A stretch of DNA of 64,000 nt from DATCHW01 sp036508135. GTDB taxonomy: Bacteria > Bacteroidota > Ignavibacteria > Tepidaquicellales > Tepidaquicellaceae. A model generated the notes under the pieces. That model worked only from the letters and a program-made list of their open reading frames with translations. It did no database searches and had not been told where the DNA came from. Shown here one piece after another: positions 7,726 through 16,955 of the stretch (positions within the stretch are counted from its first letter, which is position 1; each line of letters begins with the position of its first letter). The DNA is taken from NCBI GenBank assembly GCA_036508135.1, contig DATCHW010000207.1:70661-134660 (forward strand), in the 5' to 3' direction. The position numbers and the translations under genes are program-made.

Positions 7726-8976
7726 CTAATTTCTTTTTGGCGGTTTGTATTCTTTGTCGATATCGATTGTTTCCGTGTATGGTCCGTTCCAATCCCGCAT
7801 AAACACATCTTCGAGCTCTGAATTAACCGTTTTGTTTTTAATCACAACGGAAGCATTTCTTGATTCATAGAAGTAATCGTATTCCCAGTTGGATGTGCTT
7901 ATAAAAGAAGTATTATTATCGGAAATAAAATATTTACAATGTTCAACACGTGCATAGGGAATATATCCGCCGCTGTATTGCGGAATAGTGCTTATCTTTA
8001 TCTGTACATTTTTCACAAGTGACATATCTTTTAGAAACGTTACCGCATCTTTTTTCATAGCCCAGTCGGGAAGGATGAGCCGCACATCCACACCTCTTTT
8101 AGCAGCGGCTTTGATTGCTTTAGAAAAGGAAGTAAACTTTTTATTACTGTTTTCACCCTTCTCTAAAAAAGAATAGATTTGAATAAATAATTTTGATTTA
8201 GTCTTCTTTATTATTTTCACTATCTCTTCTTCTTCGTATGAAAACTTTTCCGGAGTAAGGCTATAAGGACTGAAAGCAGGATATAGTTTTACATCACCGT
8301 AATAAGAAGAATAGATGTTCAGCGGGTTTTTTGAATTAATAAACTTTTCTTTGGATTTTTCCATAGCAAGCAAATCCGCATCATTGGAAGACTCACAAAA
8401 ATTCCAGTCAAGTTCAAATATCTTTAAAAACGTATTTGCAAGTTCTTTGCTTTTAACTTTTACACCAATTTCATGAATATGTATTAACGCACGCCAGTCA
8501 AAATTCTGGCTGCCGAGAAAAAGAACCTCGCCGTCAACAACAAAATACTTTGCGTGCATTATACCACCGGAGAGATTACCAACGGGTATTTTTTTGATGG
8601 TAATATTATTAATTCCTTCGAGTTCATCCGATGACTTTTCGCTTCTGGAATAAAAAGAAGAGTCAATTATTATTCTTACTTTGACACCTCGTCCGGCGGC
8701 ACTTTTAAGGGCAGTATACAGGTTTTCAAGCGGGCTGTCTTTTTTGTTTGCAAAGTAAAACATTTCCATATCAATTGAAACAGATGCATTATCTATCATA
8801 TAAGTCCAAACATCGTATGCTCTCGGAAGTTTTGATTCTTCAAGTTTGGTTTCGAGCGGAACGCTTTGAACAAGAAGAAAATCATCGTTTAAATTTTGAG
8901 CATTTACCGGAATCCTGTAAAAACTTAACAGAAGAAAAAAGAATATAAAAAACAAATATTTTTTCGCGGTGGACAT
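7726..8976 (-). CDS. Secreted phospholipase D-like protein, two HKD motifs
   Basis: A 416-aa protein with a signal peptide (hydrophobic 7-20, likely cleavage after VNA at 26). Two phosphodiesterase domains carry complete HxKxxxxD motifs, H141/K143/D148 and H346/K348/D353, each followed by a GSxNxDxR- or STSNWEYD-like segment. The PLD superfamily includes phospholipases, endonucleases and cardiolipin synthases. The export signal favours a phospholipid- or nucleic-acid-cleaving periplasmic enzyme, but the substrate is unknown. It is the last gene of a minus-strand run starting at 10549, 59 bp after hypA. Stop is TAG. Confidence 0.85.
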   Translation of the reverse strand: MSTAKKYLFFIFFFLLLSFYRIPVNAQNLNDDFLLVQSVPLETKLEESKLPRAYDVWTYMIDNASVSIDMEMFYFANKKDSPLENLYTALKSAAGRGVKVRIIIDSSFYSRSEKSSDELEGINNITIKKIPVGNLSGGIMHAKYFVVDGEVLFLGSQNFDWRALIHIHEIGVKVKSKELANTFLKIFELDWNFCESSNDADLLAMEKSKEKFINSKNPLNIYSSYYGDVKLYPAFSPYSLTPEKFSYEEEEIVKIIKKTKSKLFIQIYSFLEKGENSNKKFTSFSKAIKAAAKRGVDVRLILPDWAMKKDAVTFLKDMSLVKNVQIKISTIPQYSGGYIPYARVEHCKYFISDNNTSFISTSNWEYDYFYESRNASVVIKNKTVNSELEDVFMRDWNGPYTETIDIDKEYKPPKRN

Positions 8977-9035
8977 TCTTGGTCTATTTTTAAATTATTA
9001 AATTTATAATGATGAAACTATTCATTCAACCTGCT

Positions 9036-9380
9036 TCAGGAATCGAGATCCACTTCCGTAACACGCATTTCTGTTCCTGATATTATTTCCGTATCAAACC
9101 CTTTGCATCCGTCGCACATACGGATACCTAATGTGTTTGTGGTTTCCAGTTTGCAGTTGTTGCAGAACAATATAAACGGAATTTTTTTGATTTCTATGTT
9201 TGCATTTGGAAAAGGGGACTCAAGTTTTATCACATCAAAGCAGAACTGCAATGAATCGGATACAACGCCCGATACCTCCCCCAATTCAACCCTGACGGTT
9301 TTTACCTCGCAAAGTTTATCTTCGGGTACATTATCCCTTATTATTTCTAATATATTTCCGGCTATGGAAAGTTCGTGCAT
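9036..9380 (-). CDS. hypA: Hydrogenase/urease nickel-insertion protein HypA
   Basis: A 114-aa nickel chaperone. The N-terminal MHE supplies the nickel ligand, and two CxxC pairs (C73/C76 and C89/C92) form the structural zinc site, as in the HypA/HybF family. It normally works with HypB to load Ni into [NiFe]-hydrogenase. No hydrogenase, urease or other hyp gene is in this window, so it is an orphan here. It sits in a minus-strand operon with a DinB-like gene 28 bp upstream and a PLD gene downstream. Confidence 0.93.
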   Translation of the reverse strand: MHELSIAGNILEIIRDNVPEDKLCEVKTVRVELGEVSGVVSDSLQFCFDVIKLESPFPNANIEIKKIPFILFCNNCKLETTNTLGIRMCDGCKGFDTEIISGTEMRVTEVDLDS

Positions 9381-9408
9381 AAAATATTACCCTGTTAGTA
9401 TAACATAT

Positions 9409-9909
9409 TTATTTCATCGGCTCCATTCCCATTTGCGACCACTCTTCTCTGGATGGACCGTAAACTCCGGGAACAGGGAGCTTTGCCTGACGCATTAATA
9501 TAGTCAACTGCCCGCGGTGATGTATCTGGTGATATACAAGAGACCTGAGGAGGTAACCAATTTTCCACGTTTCACCGTAAAGGTCGAGCTCTTCGTCAAG
9601 CGTAGCGTCTGTCCATTTTAATTCGATTTCTTTTACCATCGAAGCCGAAACATTTTTATAAGTATTCTCAATTTCTTTTGCAGAAACCGGTTCCGGGGAA
9701 TTTTCTTCAGGACACTCAACTTCCAACCCTGATTTATTCATCATCTCACCAACGGTGATAACAATATGCCACGCAAGGAAACCGATTGTACGTCCCCCCT
9801 GGTGTGACATATATTTTAAAGAATCATCCGACAGGTTTGCAAGAACTTTAATGGTTGATTCACTCTCGCTTTTCCAGTCCCTGATAAAATCCGAAATTGT
9901 TTTATACAT
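9409..9909 (-). CDS. DinB-family putative metalloenzyme
   Basis: A 166-aa four-helix protein of the DinB/YfiT superfamily. The expected metal-binding histidines are in FLAWHI near residue 48 and in YHQIHHRGQL near residue 131. Family members are often thiol-dependent (bacillithiol or mycothiol) transferases or stress-induced proteins; no specific reaction can be assigned. The gene is 19 bp downstream of the Sua5/YciO gene and 28 bp upstream of hypA, consistent with one transcript. Confidence 0.85.
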   Translation of the reverse strand: MYKTISDFIRDWKSESESTIKVLANLSDDSLKYMSHQGGRTIGFLAWHIVITVGEMMNKSGLEVECPEENSPEPVSAKEIENTYKNVSASMVKEIELKWTDATLDEELDLYGETWKIGYLLRSLVYHQIHHRGQLTILMRQAKLPVPGVYGPSREEWSQMGMEPMK

Positions 9910-9928
9910 AATTTTATTTTTAAATTTT

Positions 9929-10549
9929 CTATAAAAATTCTTCTATATTTCCCAGTCCCTGCCTTACAACAGTGAAGCTTCCGTCAGAACAGTCAACTAT
10001 CGTCGAGGGTTTGTTATTGCCGTATCCACCGTCAACTACAATATCTACCAGATCTTCGTATCTGTTATGAATTGCATCCGGGTCTGTTGTGTAATCAAGG
10101 ATTTCATCATCATCGTGAACAGAAGTTGTAAGTATTGGATTGCCGAAGTGTTTTACAATACTCCTGCAGATTAAATTATCCGGTATTCTGATACCGACAG
10201 TTTTTTTCTTTGATTTGAATATTTTAGGAACGTTACTGTTCGCATCAAGAATAAAAGTAAAAGGTCCCGGAAGGGCTTTTTTCATTACACGAAACACGGA
10301 GGAATCTATCGGTTTTGTGAAATCCGAAAGATGACTGAAATCATAACAAATAAAAGAAAAATTTGCTTTTTCCGGCTTTACACCTTTGATGCGGGCAATT
10401 CTTTCAACGGCTTTTGGTTTATTTATATCACAGCCGATACCATAAACCGTATCGGTAGGATATATTATTACACCTCCGTCCCTCAAACATTCAAGGACGC
10501 GCTTGAAATTTCTTTCCCCGGGATTATCTGGTTCTATTCTTAATATCAT
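9929..10549 (-). CDS. Threonylcarbamoyl-AMP synthase, Sua5/YrdC/YciO family
   Basis: A 206-aa YrdC-domain protein. GGVIIYPTDTVYGIGCD near residue 25-40 and RIARIKGVKPEK near 71-82 are the nucleotide and substrate-binding segments. YrdC/TsaC makes threonylcarbamoyl-AMP for t6A37 of ANN-decoding tRNAs. The sequence resembles the YciO branch (KPEKANFSFI), whose role in t6A is less certain. It is the first gene of the minus-strand operon that continues into DinB, hypA and PLD genes. Confidence 0.88.
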   Translation of the reverse strand: MILRIEPDNPGERNFKRVLECLRDGGVIIYPTDTVYGIGCDINKPKAVERIARIKGVKPEKANFSFICYDFSHLSDFTKPIDSSVFRVMKKALPGPFTFILDANSNVPKIFKSKKKTVGIRIPDNLICRSIVKHFGNPILTTSVHDDDEILDYTTDPDAIHNRYEDLVDIVVDGGYGNNKPSTIVDCSDGSFTVVRQGLGNIEEFL

Positions 10550-10682
10550 AAAAAATTACACTTTTCAAAACGAATTGCTGACAGAAAAAATTCCTTCTGC
10601 CGGATTGTAAAATTACAAAAATCCCTCTATACTTGAAACTTATTTTAAGAAGAGAAGTTTAAGTACTGTAAACCTGACCACA

Positions 10683-11387
10683 ATGAAAACAAAAACATAT
10701 TTATTTAGTTTACTCATTATTTTTACTGTCGTTTATTCTTCCTGTACTCACTTTAATGAACTATACAAATATAATCTCTCTTCCAAAGCCGTTCTCTTTA
10801 AAAATTATATAAATCCACAGATGTCGGGAGTAAATATTTGTTTGAACACGGAGGTTTTAAACGATAAAATTCCATTTGGAATTATACTTGCAGATATAGG
10901 TGCGGGATATCTTGAAGAAAAAGTCAAAGAAAAACTTGAAAAAGTTATACAACCGGACAGCATTGTTAACATTATTTCGAGCGGAATGAAAGACGGGTTG
11001 ATGACCTATTACGATATTTCGCCCGTTGACTCACTAAGCGAAAATCCTGAGTTTATCTTAGAGACCAGATTGAATAAATTTACGCTTCGCTCCAGTACGG
11101 CAGGAGTATATGCGCACATAGATACAAAAGTGATGATAATTAACCGTCCGACCGGTGCAACGGTCTGGGAAAACGATGAATCTTCTTCTATTCCAATCTA
11201 TGATGTTATGTTGTTTTATCCTACACCACCTTTAATCCGCTCGACAGGAAGTGTTGTGAATGCAGTCAGACTTTTGAATATGACGGAAGAAGAAATGAAA
11301 GTTGCAATTGATGCGGCGGTAAAAGTTGTCAGTAAAGACCAAACCGAACGGCTAAGAATAGATATATCCGAAGCAGCGCAAAAGTAA
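10683..11387 (+). CDS. Hypothetical lipoprotein, 234 aa
   Basis: I do not recognise the family. An SPII signal peptide ends in lipobox YSSC with Cys21. A glycine-containing hydrophobic patch (IILADIGAGYL, ~75-87) is followed by a beta-rich region that includes ATVWENDE. The last ~35 residues are helical. It could be an outer-membrane-associated lipoprotein of the envelope-assembly type, but that is a guess. It stands alone on the plus strand and converges with mnmG across a tetranucleotide-repeat region. Confidence 0.65.
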   Translation: MKTKTYLFSLLIIFTVVYSSCTHFNELYKYNLSSKAVLFKNYINPQMSGVNICLNTEVLNDKIPFGIILADIGAGYLEEKVKEKLEKVIQPDSIVNIISSGMKDGLMTYYDISPVDSLSENPEFILETRLNKFTLRSSTAGVYAHIDTKVMIINRPTGATVWENDESSSIPIYDVMLFYPTPPLIRSTGSVVNAVRLLNMTEEEMKVAIDAAVKVVSKDQTERLRIDISEAAQK

Positions 11388-11660
11388 AAAGAAAGTAAGT
11401 GAGAAAGTGAAAAGGTGATTAAGAAAGAAAGTAAGTAAGATGATGAGTAAGTGAGTAAGAAAGAAAGTAAGTAAGATGGTGAGTAAGAAAGAAAGTGAGA
11501 AAGAAAGTAAGTAAAACCAATAATCGACATCCCATTTCATTACTTTATACTTGCTGCTTACTCACTCACTCACTCACTCACTTACCCACTTACTCACTTT
11601 TTCACCTATTCACTTTCTTACTTACTCACTTATTTACTATTTATTTACCACTTTATTTTT
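11388..11660. repeat. Two opposed tetranucleotide repeat arms (GTAA/GTGA and TTAC/TCAC)
   Basis: From ~11388 to 11515 the plus strand is a purine-rich array of GAAA, GTAA and GTGA words. After ~43 bases of unique sequence, 11559-11650 is a pyrimidine-rich array of TCAC, TTAC and TTTC words. The arms are near reverse complements and could form a very long imperfect hairpin in DNA or in read-through RNA. The region separates two convergent genes. Open frames across it are low-complexity artefacts. Confidence 0.8.
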
Positions 11661-13556
11661 CTATCCTCTCATATATATAAGGATTGCTGAAATATCTGAT
11701 GACCTTACACCTGCTATGCGCAATGCCTGACCGATGGATTTCGGTTTAATTTTTTTCAGTTTACCGAGTGCTTCTGTGGAAAGGGATTTTATGCTTTCAT
11801 ACTTAAAATCTTCCGGAATTTTTATGTTTTCATTTCTCTCGAATGACTCTATCTGTTCGTTCTGGCGCGTTATATAGCCCGCATATTTTATGTCTATTTC
11901 AATCTGATTCTGAACTTCGGGAACTTCGGAAATTTGTTTTATTAATTCGTTATCATTCACATTAAGGCATCCGATAATTTCACTGATTGTTATATCTGTT
12001 CTTTTCAGAATGTTTGATAAAAATTCATTTTGATTTATTGGTGAAGAATTCTTTGATAATAAAAATCCATTCACAACCTTCGGGCTGATTGTGTTTGAAG
12101 AAAAATATTTTATGCCTTCTTTTATTAATTCGTTTCTATGCCTCAGGTTATCTATAAGTTTCTTACTTATCAATCCGATATTATGACCTTTTTCCATCAG
12201 CCGTATATCTGCATTATCCTGGCGAAGTACAAGCCTGTATTCGGCGCAGGAGGTGAACATACGGTAAGGCTCTTCGGGGCATTTGTTAATAAGGTCGTCG
12301 ATCAGAACTCCTATATATGCCTCGCTTCTTTTTAAAATCAGCGGCTCGCATTTTTTTAACTTAAGTGAGGCGTTTATACCCGCAACGAGACCCTGCGCCG
12401 CTGCTTCTTCATAGCCCGAGGTGCCGTTTATCTGTCCCGCAAAATAAAGACTTGAAACAATTTTTGTCTCAAGAGTTAAATAAATCTGATGAGTCGGAAA
12501 AAAATCATATTCAACGGCATAACCCTGTTTAATAATTTTTACATTCTCAAGCCCCGGAACAGTGAGGGCGGCTTTCTGCTGAACTTCCAGCGGAAGGCTG
12601 GTTGAGAAGCCGTTCATATAAACTGTTTTGCCGTTCAGGGTTTCCGGTTCGAGAAAAATCTGATGACGGGGTCTGTCGGAAAAACGGGAAATCTTATCTT
12701 CTATCGAAGGGCAGTACCTCGGACCCACGCCTTTGATTCGTCCTGAAAACATCGGAGATTCTCCGAATCCTGTCCTTAGAATTTCGTGAGTTTTTTCGTT
12801 AGTATGTGTTAAGTAACAGTTAACCTGCTTCTGATACGGAAAGCCGTTTTTTGTTCTGAAAGAAAAAGGAGCCGGGGGATTATCTCCGTGCTGAATTTCT
12901 GTTTTTGAAAAATCAATGGTATCGGTATCCAGACGCGGAGGAGTTCCCGTTTTCAGCCTGCCTGTTTCAAATCCAAAATTCATCAGACACTCCGATAAAC
13001 CGGTCGCAGACTGCTCGCCGATTCTTCCGCCGTGAGTTTGATTTATTCCCGTATGCATTACGGCATTAAGAAATGTGCCGGAAGTGATAATTACAGATTT
13101 ACATTTAATATCATATCCGAGTGCAGTTTTTATACCCGTAACCTCAAGCCCGAAATCATCCTCTCCTTCTTTGACGGTTACTTCTTTCACCATATCCTGT
13201 ATCAGGTCGATATTCTCTTCACCGGTTATCAGTTCTCTTGCGGCGTGAGAATATAAATCTTTATCCGACTGGCAGCGAGGCGACCAGACTGCCGGACCCT
13301 TGGATTTATTAAGCATCTTGAATTGAATTCCCGTTTTATCGGCGAGCTCACCCATTACACCTCCGAGAGCATCTACTTCCCGGACAAGGTGACCTTTGGC
13401 AGTACCGCCGATTGCTGGATTACAGCTCATTCTTCCAATTGCATTTGTGTCCATCGTAATCATACCGACCGACATACCCATTCTTGAAGCAGACACAGCC
13501 GCCTCGATGCCGGCGTGCCCCGCACCCACCACTATTATGTCATATTTTTTTTTCAA
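11661..13556 (-). CDS. mnmG: tRNA uridine-5-carboxymethylaminomethyl synthase subunit MnmG (GidA)
   Basis: A 631-aa FAD protein that with MnmE installs the cmnm5 group on wobble U34 of several tRNAs. The FAD-binding VVGAGHAGIEAA is at ~9-20 and the family signature GGTAKGHLVREVDALGG at ~50-66. TGTPPRLD at ~204-211 and the C-terminal GidA-associated helical domain are also present. Length matches E. coli MnmG (629). No mnmE is seen nearby. The gene converges with the lipoprotein at 10683. Confidence 0.97.
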   Translation of the reverse strand: MKKKYDIIVVGAGHAGIEAAVSASRMGMSVGMITMDTNAIGRMSCNPAIGGTAKGHLVREVDALGGVMGELADKTGIQFKMLNKSKGPAVWSPRCQSDKDLYSHAARELITGEENIDLIQDMVKEVTVKEGEDDFGLEVTGIKTALGYDIKCKSVIITSGTFLNAVMHTGINQTHGGRIGEQSATGLSECLMNFGFETGRLKTGTPPRLDTDTIDFSKTEIQHGDNPPAPFSFRTKNGFPYQKQVNCYLTHTNEKTHEILRTGFGESPMFSGRIKGVGPRYCPSIEDKISRFSDRPRHQIFLEPETLNGKTVYMNGFSTSLPLEVQQKAALTVPGLENVKIIKQGYAVEYDFFPTHQIYLTLETKIVSSLYFAGQINGTSGYEEAAAQGLVAGINASLKLKKCEPLILKRSEAYIGVLIDDLINKCPEEPYRMFTSCAEYRLVLRQDNADIRLMEKGHNIGLISKKLIDNLRHRNELIKEGIKYFSSNTISPKVVNGFLLSKNSSPINQNEFLSNILKRTDITISEIIGCLNVNDNELIKQISEVPEVQNQIEIDIKYAGYITRQNEQIESFERNENIKIPEDFKYESIKSLSTEALGKLKKIKPKSIGQALRIAGVRSSDISAILIYMRG

Positions 13557-13628
13557 CGTGTAAAATTAAAGATAAACAACATTAAATGTAATTTAATAAA
13601 CAATCATCGGAATTCAATATAGTTAAAA

Positions 13629-13660
13629 AAAATCCCCTTTACTTTCGCAAAGAGGATTTT
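13629..13660 (-). terminator. Rho-independent terminator for the 828-aa secreted protein gene
   Basis: The arms AAAATCCCCTTT (13629-13640) and AAAGAGGATTTT (13649-13660) pair with one mismatch. Read on the minus strand, the stem is followed by a run of T residues, as expected for intrinsic termination of transcription coming from 16324. Confidence 0.65.
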
Positions 13661-13698
13661 AAAAATGTTTTTCCTTTTGGGGTCACACTTATTTTTGC

Positions 13699-13821
13699 GC
13701 CGTTGTTGGTGTTTAGTTCAAACGCAGTTTGAACGTCTCCAACAACTATTATACAAACTGTTGGTGACGCTTCGCTTAAATCCTCCAAAAAGAGTGGAGG
13801 ACTGTGAGCACCAACAGCGGC
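13699..13821. repeat. Branched palindromic element with GTTGGTG/CACCAAC arms, copy 1
   Basis: The outer arms GCCGTTGTTGGTG (13699-13711) and CACCAACAGCGGC (13809-13821) pair with one mismatch. Inner hairpins include TTCAAAC/GTTTGAA and CCTCC/GGAGG. The outer arms resemble the perfect palindrome at 45812-45847. The rest of the 13557-13837 gap is a terminator hairpin and unremarkable sequence. Confidence 0.65.
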
Positions 13822-13837
13822 AAAAAAATGACTATCG

Positions 13838-16324
13838 TCATTTAATCATAAGCATTCGCTTTACAGCATTGAAATCTCCGGTAACAATTTTATAGAAATA
13901 TATTCCGCTTGATAAACCGCTTGCCTCAAAAACAGCCTTATATCTTCCCGGCTGTATTACTTCGTCGGTAAGCACCTGAACCTCTCTTCCGAGAGCGTCA
14001 TATACCGTGATTTTTACATTTCCGGCTTTTACTATATCAAAATCAATTGTTGTCGAAGGATTAAAAGGATTCGGATAATTCTGGTATAATTTATATTCTT
14101 TAGGAATTTCGGAACTTATATTTGATATACCTGTAATGTTCATCCACCTGCAGCTCTCCACAGTCGGAGCAGAAATAGACCAGACTATAGCAGAATCGGC
14201 ACCCGTGCTGTCGAGACTTGTATAAGAGCCCGCACCTGCGCCCGTAAATCCTCTATACCTGTACGTCTGTCCGCCGGATATAACGGTTCTGGAAAGCACG
14301 CCAAACGTGAACGATGCCGCCGAATCATAATAAATATTCCCCCCGAATGTGTTACCAACGGAAGAAATAATAAGCAGTTTATATTGCACCTTGTAATTAG
14401 CGGTGAGTGTCAATGGGTTGTTAACTGTAAACGTGTGAGTTGTGTCACCACTATCACTCCAGTTTGTATAAACATATTGATTATTTCCTACTACCGCAGG
14501 GCTTATAGCTTGAACCGTCACTGACTGCCCTAATGTCACAGTTATATTTTGCCTTGATGTATATTGAACGCCATTTACTTTAAAGGCACAAAGCCCTTCG
14601 CGGTTTGTTCCGACCGATACATTGGCGGCATTAACGTAAACATCGACAATCCTTTTATGAACAGGAATTCCGTTAGGTCCTTTTCCAGTAATTATAATTC
14701 CATATAAACCGGGAGTAACCGTTCCGACAGTTTTAACTCTTAAGTTAACAGAATCCGGGAATGTTGATATAGAATCTCTTCCGTTTGCGAAAGAAAAATT
14801 AAACGAACCGCTTGCAGGAAGCGTGTCAACTTCAGCAGTAAATTTTACAGCATCTGTGTAGAGTTTAACACCGGGAACACTCACACGTACGAAAATACTA
14901 TCGTTATTAAGCATAAAATTTCCCGTCGGATTGACCCTCATTGCATAATCAGGAAAATATGCGGTATAGCTTCCGAACTGACCATTACGGAAATCAGACC
15001 AAACCATCAATGAAGTTTTGCCGTACGAAGTTATCGCGTCATAATCCCCCTGATATCTCGGAGTTCCCCCTCCGCCGCAGGTTGAGCAGTCAATTTTGAA
15101 AGATGCTGTTGTAATTCTTTGATTAGCCACGAAAGTATTTCCCCCGTCGTCAGAATATGATGCATATACATCGGCACTATCGCTCGTGGAGCAAAGCCTT
15201 GTATCAAACCATTTTACATAAAGTCTGCCGGTTCTCTTATCACACCAGGTTGATGGATGCCACTGATGGTTAGCTGTGGGATTTACATCATCATTTATCT
15301 GGACAGCCGATGACCAGCTAACACCTTTGTTTGTGGAATACCGGCAAAATATATCGGGCTTGTTCCCGTTTCCGGCGGGAGTATTCGTTGCATAAACCAA
15401 ATAAAGTCTTCCCCTTAGGGTGCCGTAACTATTATCAGCCGTGATAAAAGGATAGGGTCTTGTTCTCATATTCTGTACAGAGTGTCTCAATGGACTTCCG
15501 GTAGTGGTACCTACGTATCCTGCAAAAGCCTGCTGAGAACTCAGAGTGAAAGATGCACCTCCGTTTGTAGAAACATAGAAGGAATAAGTGGGAGAAAAAG
15601 TACCTCCTGAATTTGTAACAACATACACACATCCTCCGGGTACATCCGTTCCGACGGTTTGTGGCCCTACACAAACCATCATACCTGGCAGGGATTGCGT
15701 GCTGAATGTCACTGAAATAGCAAATGATGTTCCGAGATTAGTGCTTCTAATAAAGTTACCCGGAGTGATTGTTCCATAGACATAATTTGCATACGGACCT
15801 CCTGTCTGGTCTGCAGCGATCCAGTTTTTATCATTTCCGGTATTGCCGCTCACAGAGGGAAGCCATGTTTGTCCGTTATTTGTTGATTTGACAATTTTTG
15901 TTCCAAAAACTGAACTGCCATCACCATACATATTATCATAGTAAATGTTACCAAGACTATCATAAGCAGTTACCGGGTCTCCCATCATCGTAAATCCAAA
16001 GACCGGATTGTTAGTACGCCAATCAACACCATTCAGCGTGTAATGTGTTGCGTTTGTATTAAACGCAGTGAAATACCACAAGGGATTTTGCGGATTAACC
16101 GACATATGCGGTTCGGCAAAATCGACTCCCAGAAAGAAATTCTCGAACCCGGCAGAATTTGTTACAATCATGAAAGCTGGCTTCGGAGTCATAACCTGCG
16201 ACTGCAATAACAGATTGTATGGAATGCGGTCTTTGTTGGCATCGTCACCGTATTGGCTAAAACCTTTACCCATAAAAACACCGAACATTAACAAAACCAA
16301 AAAAGTAAAATTGATTAATTTCAT
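13838..16324 (-). CDS. Large secreted BNR/sialidase-fold protein with T9SS sorting domain
   Basis: An 828-aa exported protein. It has a signal peptide (~1-23) and several Asp-box-like repeats (STNNGQTW, STNGGASF, SDDGGNTF) across ~90-400, suggesting a beta-propeller. An Ig-like/bacterial-repeat segment lies at ~560-660 (YTNWSD...TLTANY). The type A type IX secretion sorting domain is at 749-828, beginning NYPNPFNPSTTI. BNR propellers occur in sialidases and in carbohydrate- or protein-binding proteins. I see no convincing sialidase catalytic set, so a cell-surface binding role is as likely. It is monocistronic, with a terminator-like hairpin downstream. Confidence 0.85.
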   Translation of the reverse strand: MKLINFTFLVLLMFGVFMGKGFSQYGDDANKDRIPYNLLLQSQVMTPKPAFMIVTNSAGFENFFLGVDFAEPHMSVNPQNPLWYFTAFNTNATHYTLNGVDWRTNNPVFGFTMMGDPVTAYDSLGNIYYDNMYGDGSSVFGTKIVKSTNNGQTWLPSVSGNTGNDKNWIAADQTGGPYANYVYGTITPGNFIRSTNLGTSFAISVTFSTQSLPGMMVCVGPQTVGTDVPGGCVYVVTNSGGTFSPTYSFYVSTNGGASFTLSSQQAFAGYVGTTTGSPLRHSVQNMRTRPYPFITADNSYGTLRGRLYLVYATNTPAGNGNKPDIFCRYSTNKGVSWSSAVQINDDVNPTANHQWHPSTWCDKRTGRLYVKWFDTRLCSTSDSADVYASYSDDGGNTFVANQRITTASFKIDCSTCGGGGTPRYQGDYDAITSYGKTSLMVWSDFRNGQFGSYTAYFPDYAMRVNPTGNFMLNNDSIFVRVSVPGVKLYTDAVKFTAEVDTLPASGSFNFSFANGRDSISTFPDSVNLRVKTVGTVTPGLYGIIITGKGPNGIPVHKRIVDVYVNAANVSVGTNREGLCAFKVNGVQYTSRQNITVTLGQSVTVQAISPAVVGNNQYVYTNWSDSGDTTHTFTVNNPLTLTANYKVQYKLLIISSVGNTFGGNIYYDSAASFTFGVLSRTVISGGQTYRYRGFTGAGAGSYTSLDSTGADSAIVWSISAPTVESCRWMNITGISNISSEIPKEYKLYQNYPNPFNPSTTIDFDIVKAGNVKITVYDALGREVQVLTDEVIQPGRYKAVFEASGLSSGIYFYKIVTGDFNAVKRMLMIK

Positions 16325-16532
16325 AAATGTTGAAATTAAATTAATAAATATTAATAGTAATATAGAAAAAAAACAAATAATATAAAGCGAAATATATATA
16401 TTTAAACAATTCCTGTTTCAATCATAACACCTTGTGCAACATCGAGCCGGCTCTTGTATAATAACATCAAATATTTACATTATTAATTGAAAAAATCAGC
16501 ATTATATTTGTGTATAATAAAAATTAAACATT

Positions 16533-16862
16533 ATGGATAATCAAAACATTACTACCGCATTTATACTTGACGGATATAAAACGGTAAAAAATCTCGGGAT
16601 AGTCAGAGGCATTACGGTAAGGTCAAGAAATGTATTTGCCACAATCGGTGCATCATTGCAGACAATAGTCGGCGGAAACATAACACTGTTTACTCAATTG
16701 TGTGAAAAGACAAGACAGGAGGCTTTTGATATTATGAAGCAGCACGCAGAAGAACTCGGTGCCAACGCAGTAATCGGTATGAGATACGATGCCAACGATG
16801 TAATGAGCGGAGTTACAGAAGTTCTTGCTTACGGTACGGCAGTGATAGTAGAGAAAGTGTAG
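16533..16862 (+). CDS. YbjQ/UPF0145 family protein
   Basis: A 109-aa single-domain protein of the YbjQ family (Pfam heavy-metal-binding domain PF01906). It has the usual pattern: a glycine-containing beta start (LGIVRGITVRSRN), an inserted GGNITLFTQLCEKTRQEAF helix, then LGANAVIGMRYD. The function is not established; the family forms pentameric rings. It stands alone and converges with the DUF4349 gene across a perfect inverted repeat. Confidence 0.88.
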   Translation: MDNQNITTAFILDGYKTVKNLGIVRGITVRSRNVFATIGASLQTIVGGNITLFTQLCEKTRQEAFDIMKQHAEELGANAVIGMRYDANDVMSGVTEVLAYGTAVIVEKV

Positions 16863-16903
16863 ATTTTCTCTCTATGCTCATCGGCTCACGGTTCTTTCTC
16901 GAC

Positions 16904-16939
16904 ACTCATCGGATGACAAAGAACAGTCATCCGATGAGT
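16904..16939. terminator. Perfect 14-bp inverted repeat between convergent genes
   Basis: ACTCATCGGATGAC (16904-16917) and GTCATCCGATGAGT (16926-16939) pair perfectly across an 8-base loop. The position between convergent genes suggests a bidirectional terminator. However, it lacks a long T-run, and a related palindrome occurs at 44954-45003, so it may instead be a dispersed repeat. Confidence 0.5.
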
Positions 16940-16955
16940 AATGCATAAAAAAATT

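Noticed and set aside
11388..11660. Proteins encoded in the tetranucleotide-repeat region on either strand
   Set aside because: The frames are simple Leu/Ser/Tyr/Phe repeats of the microsatellite, without start context or homology.
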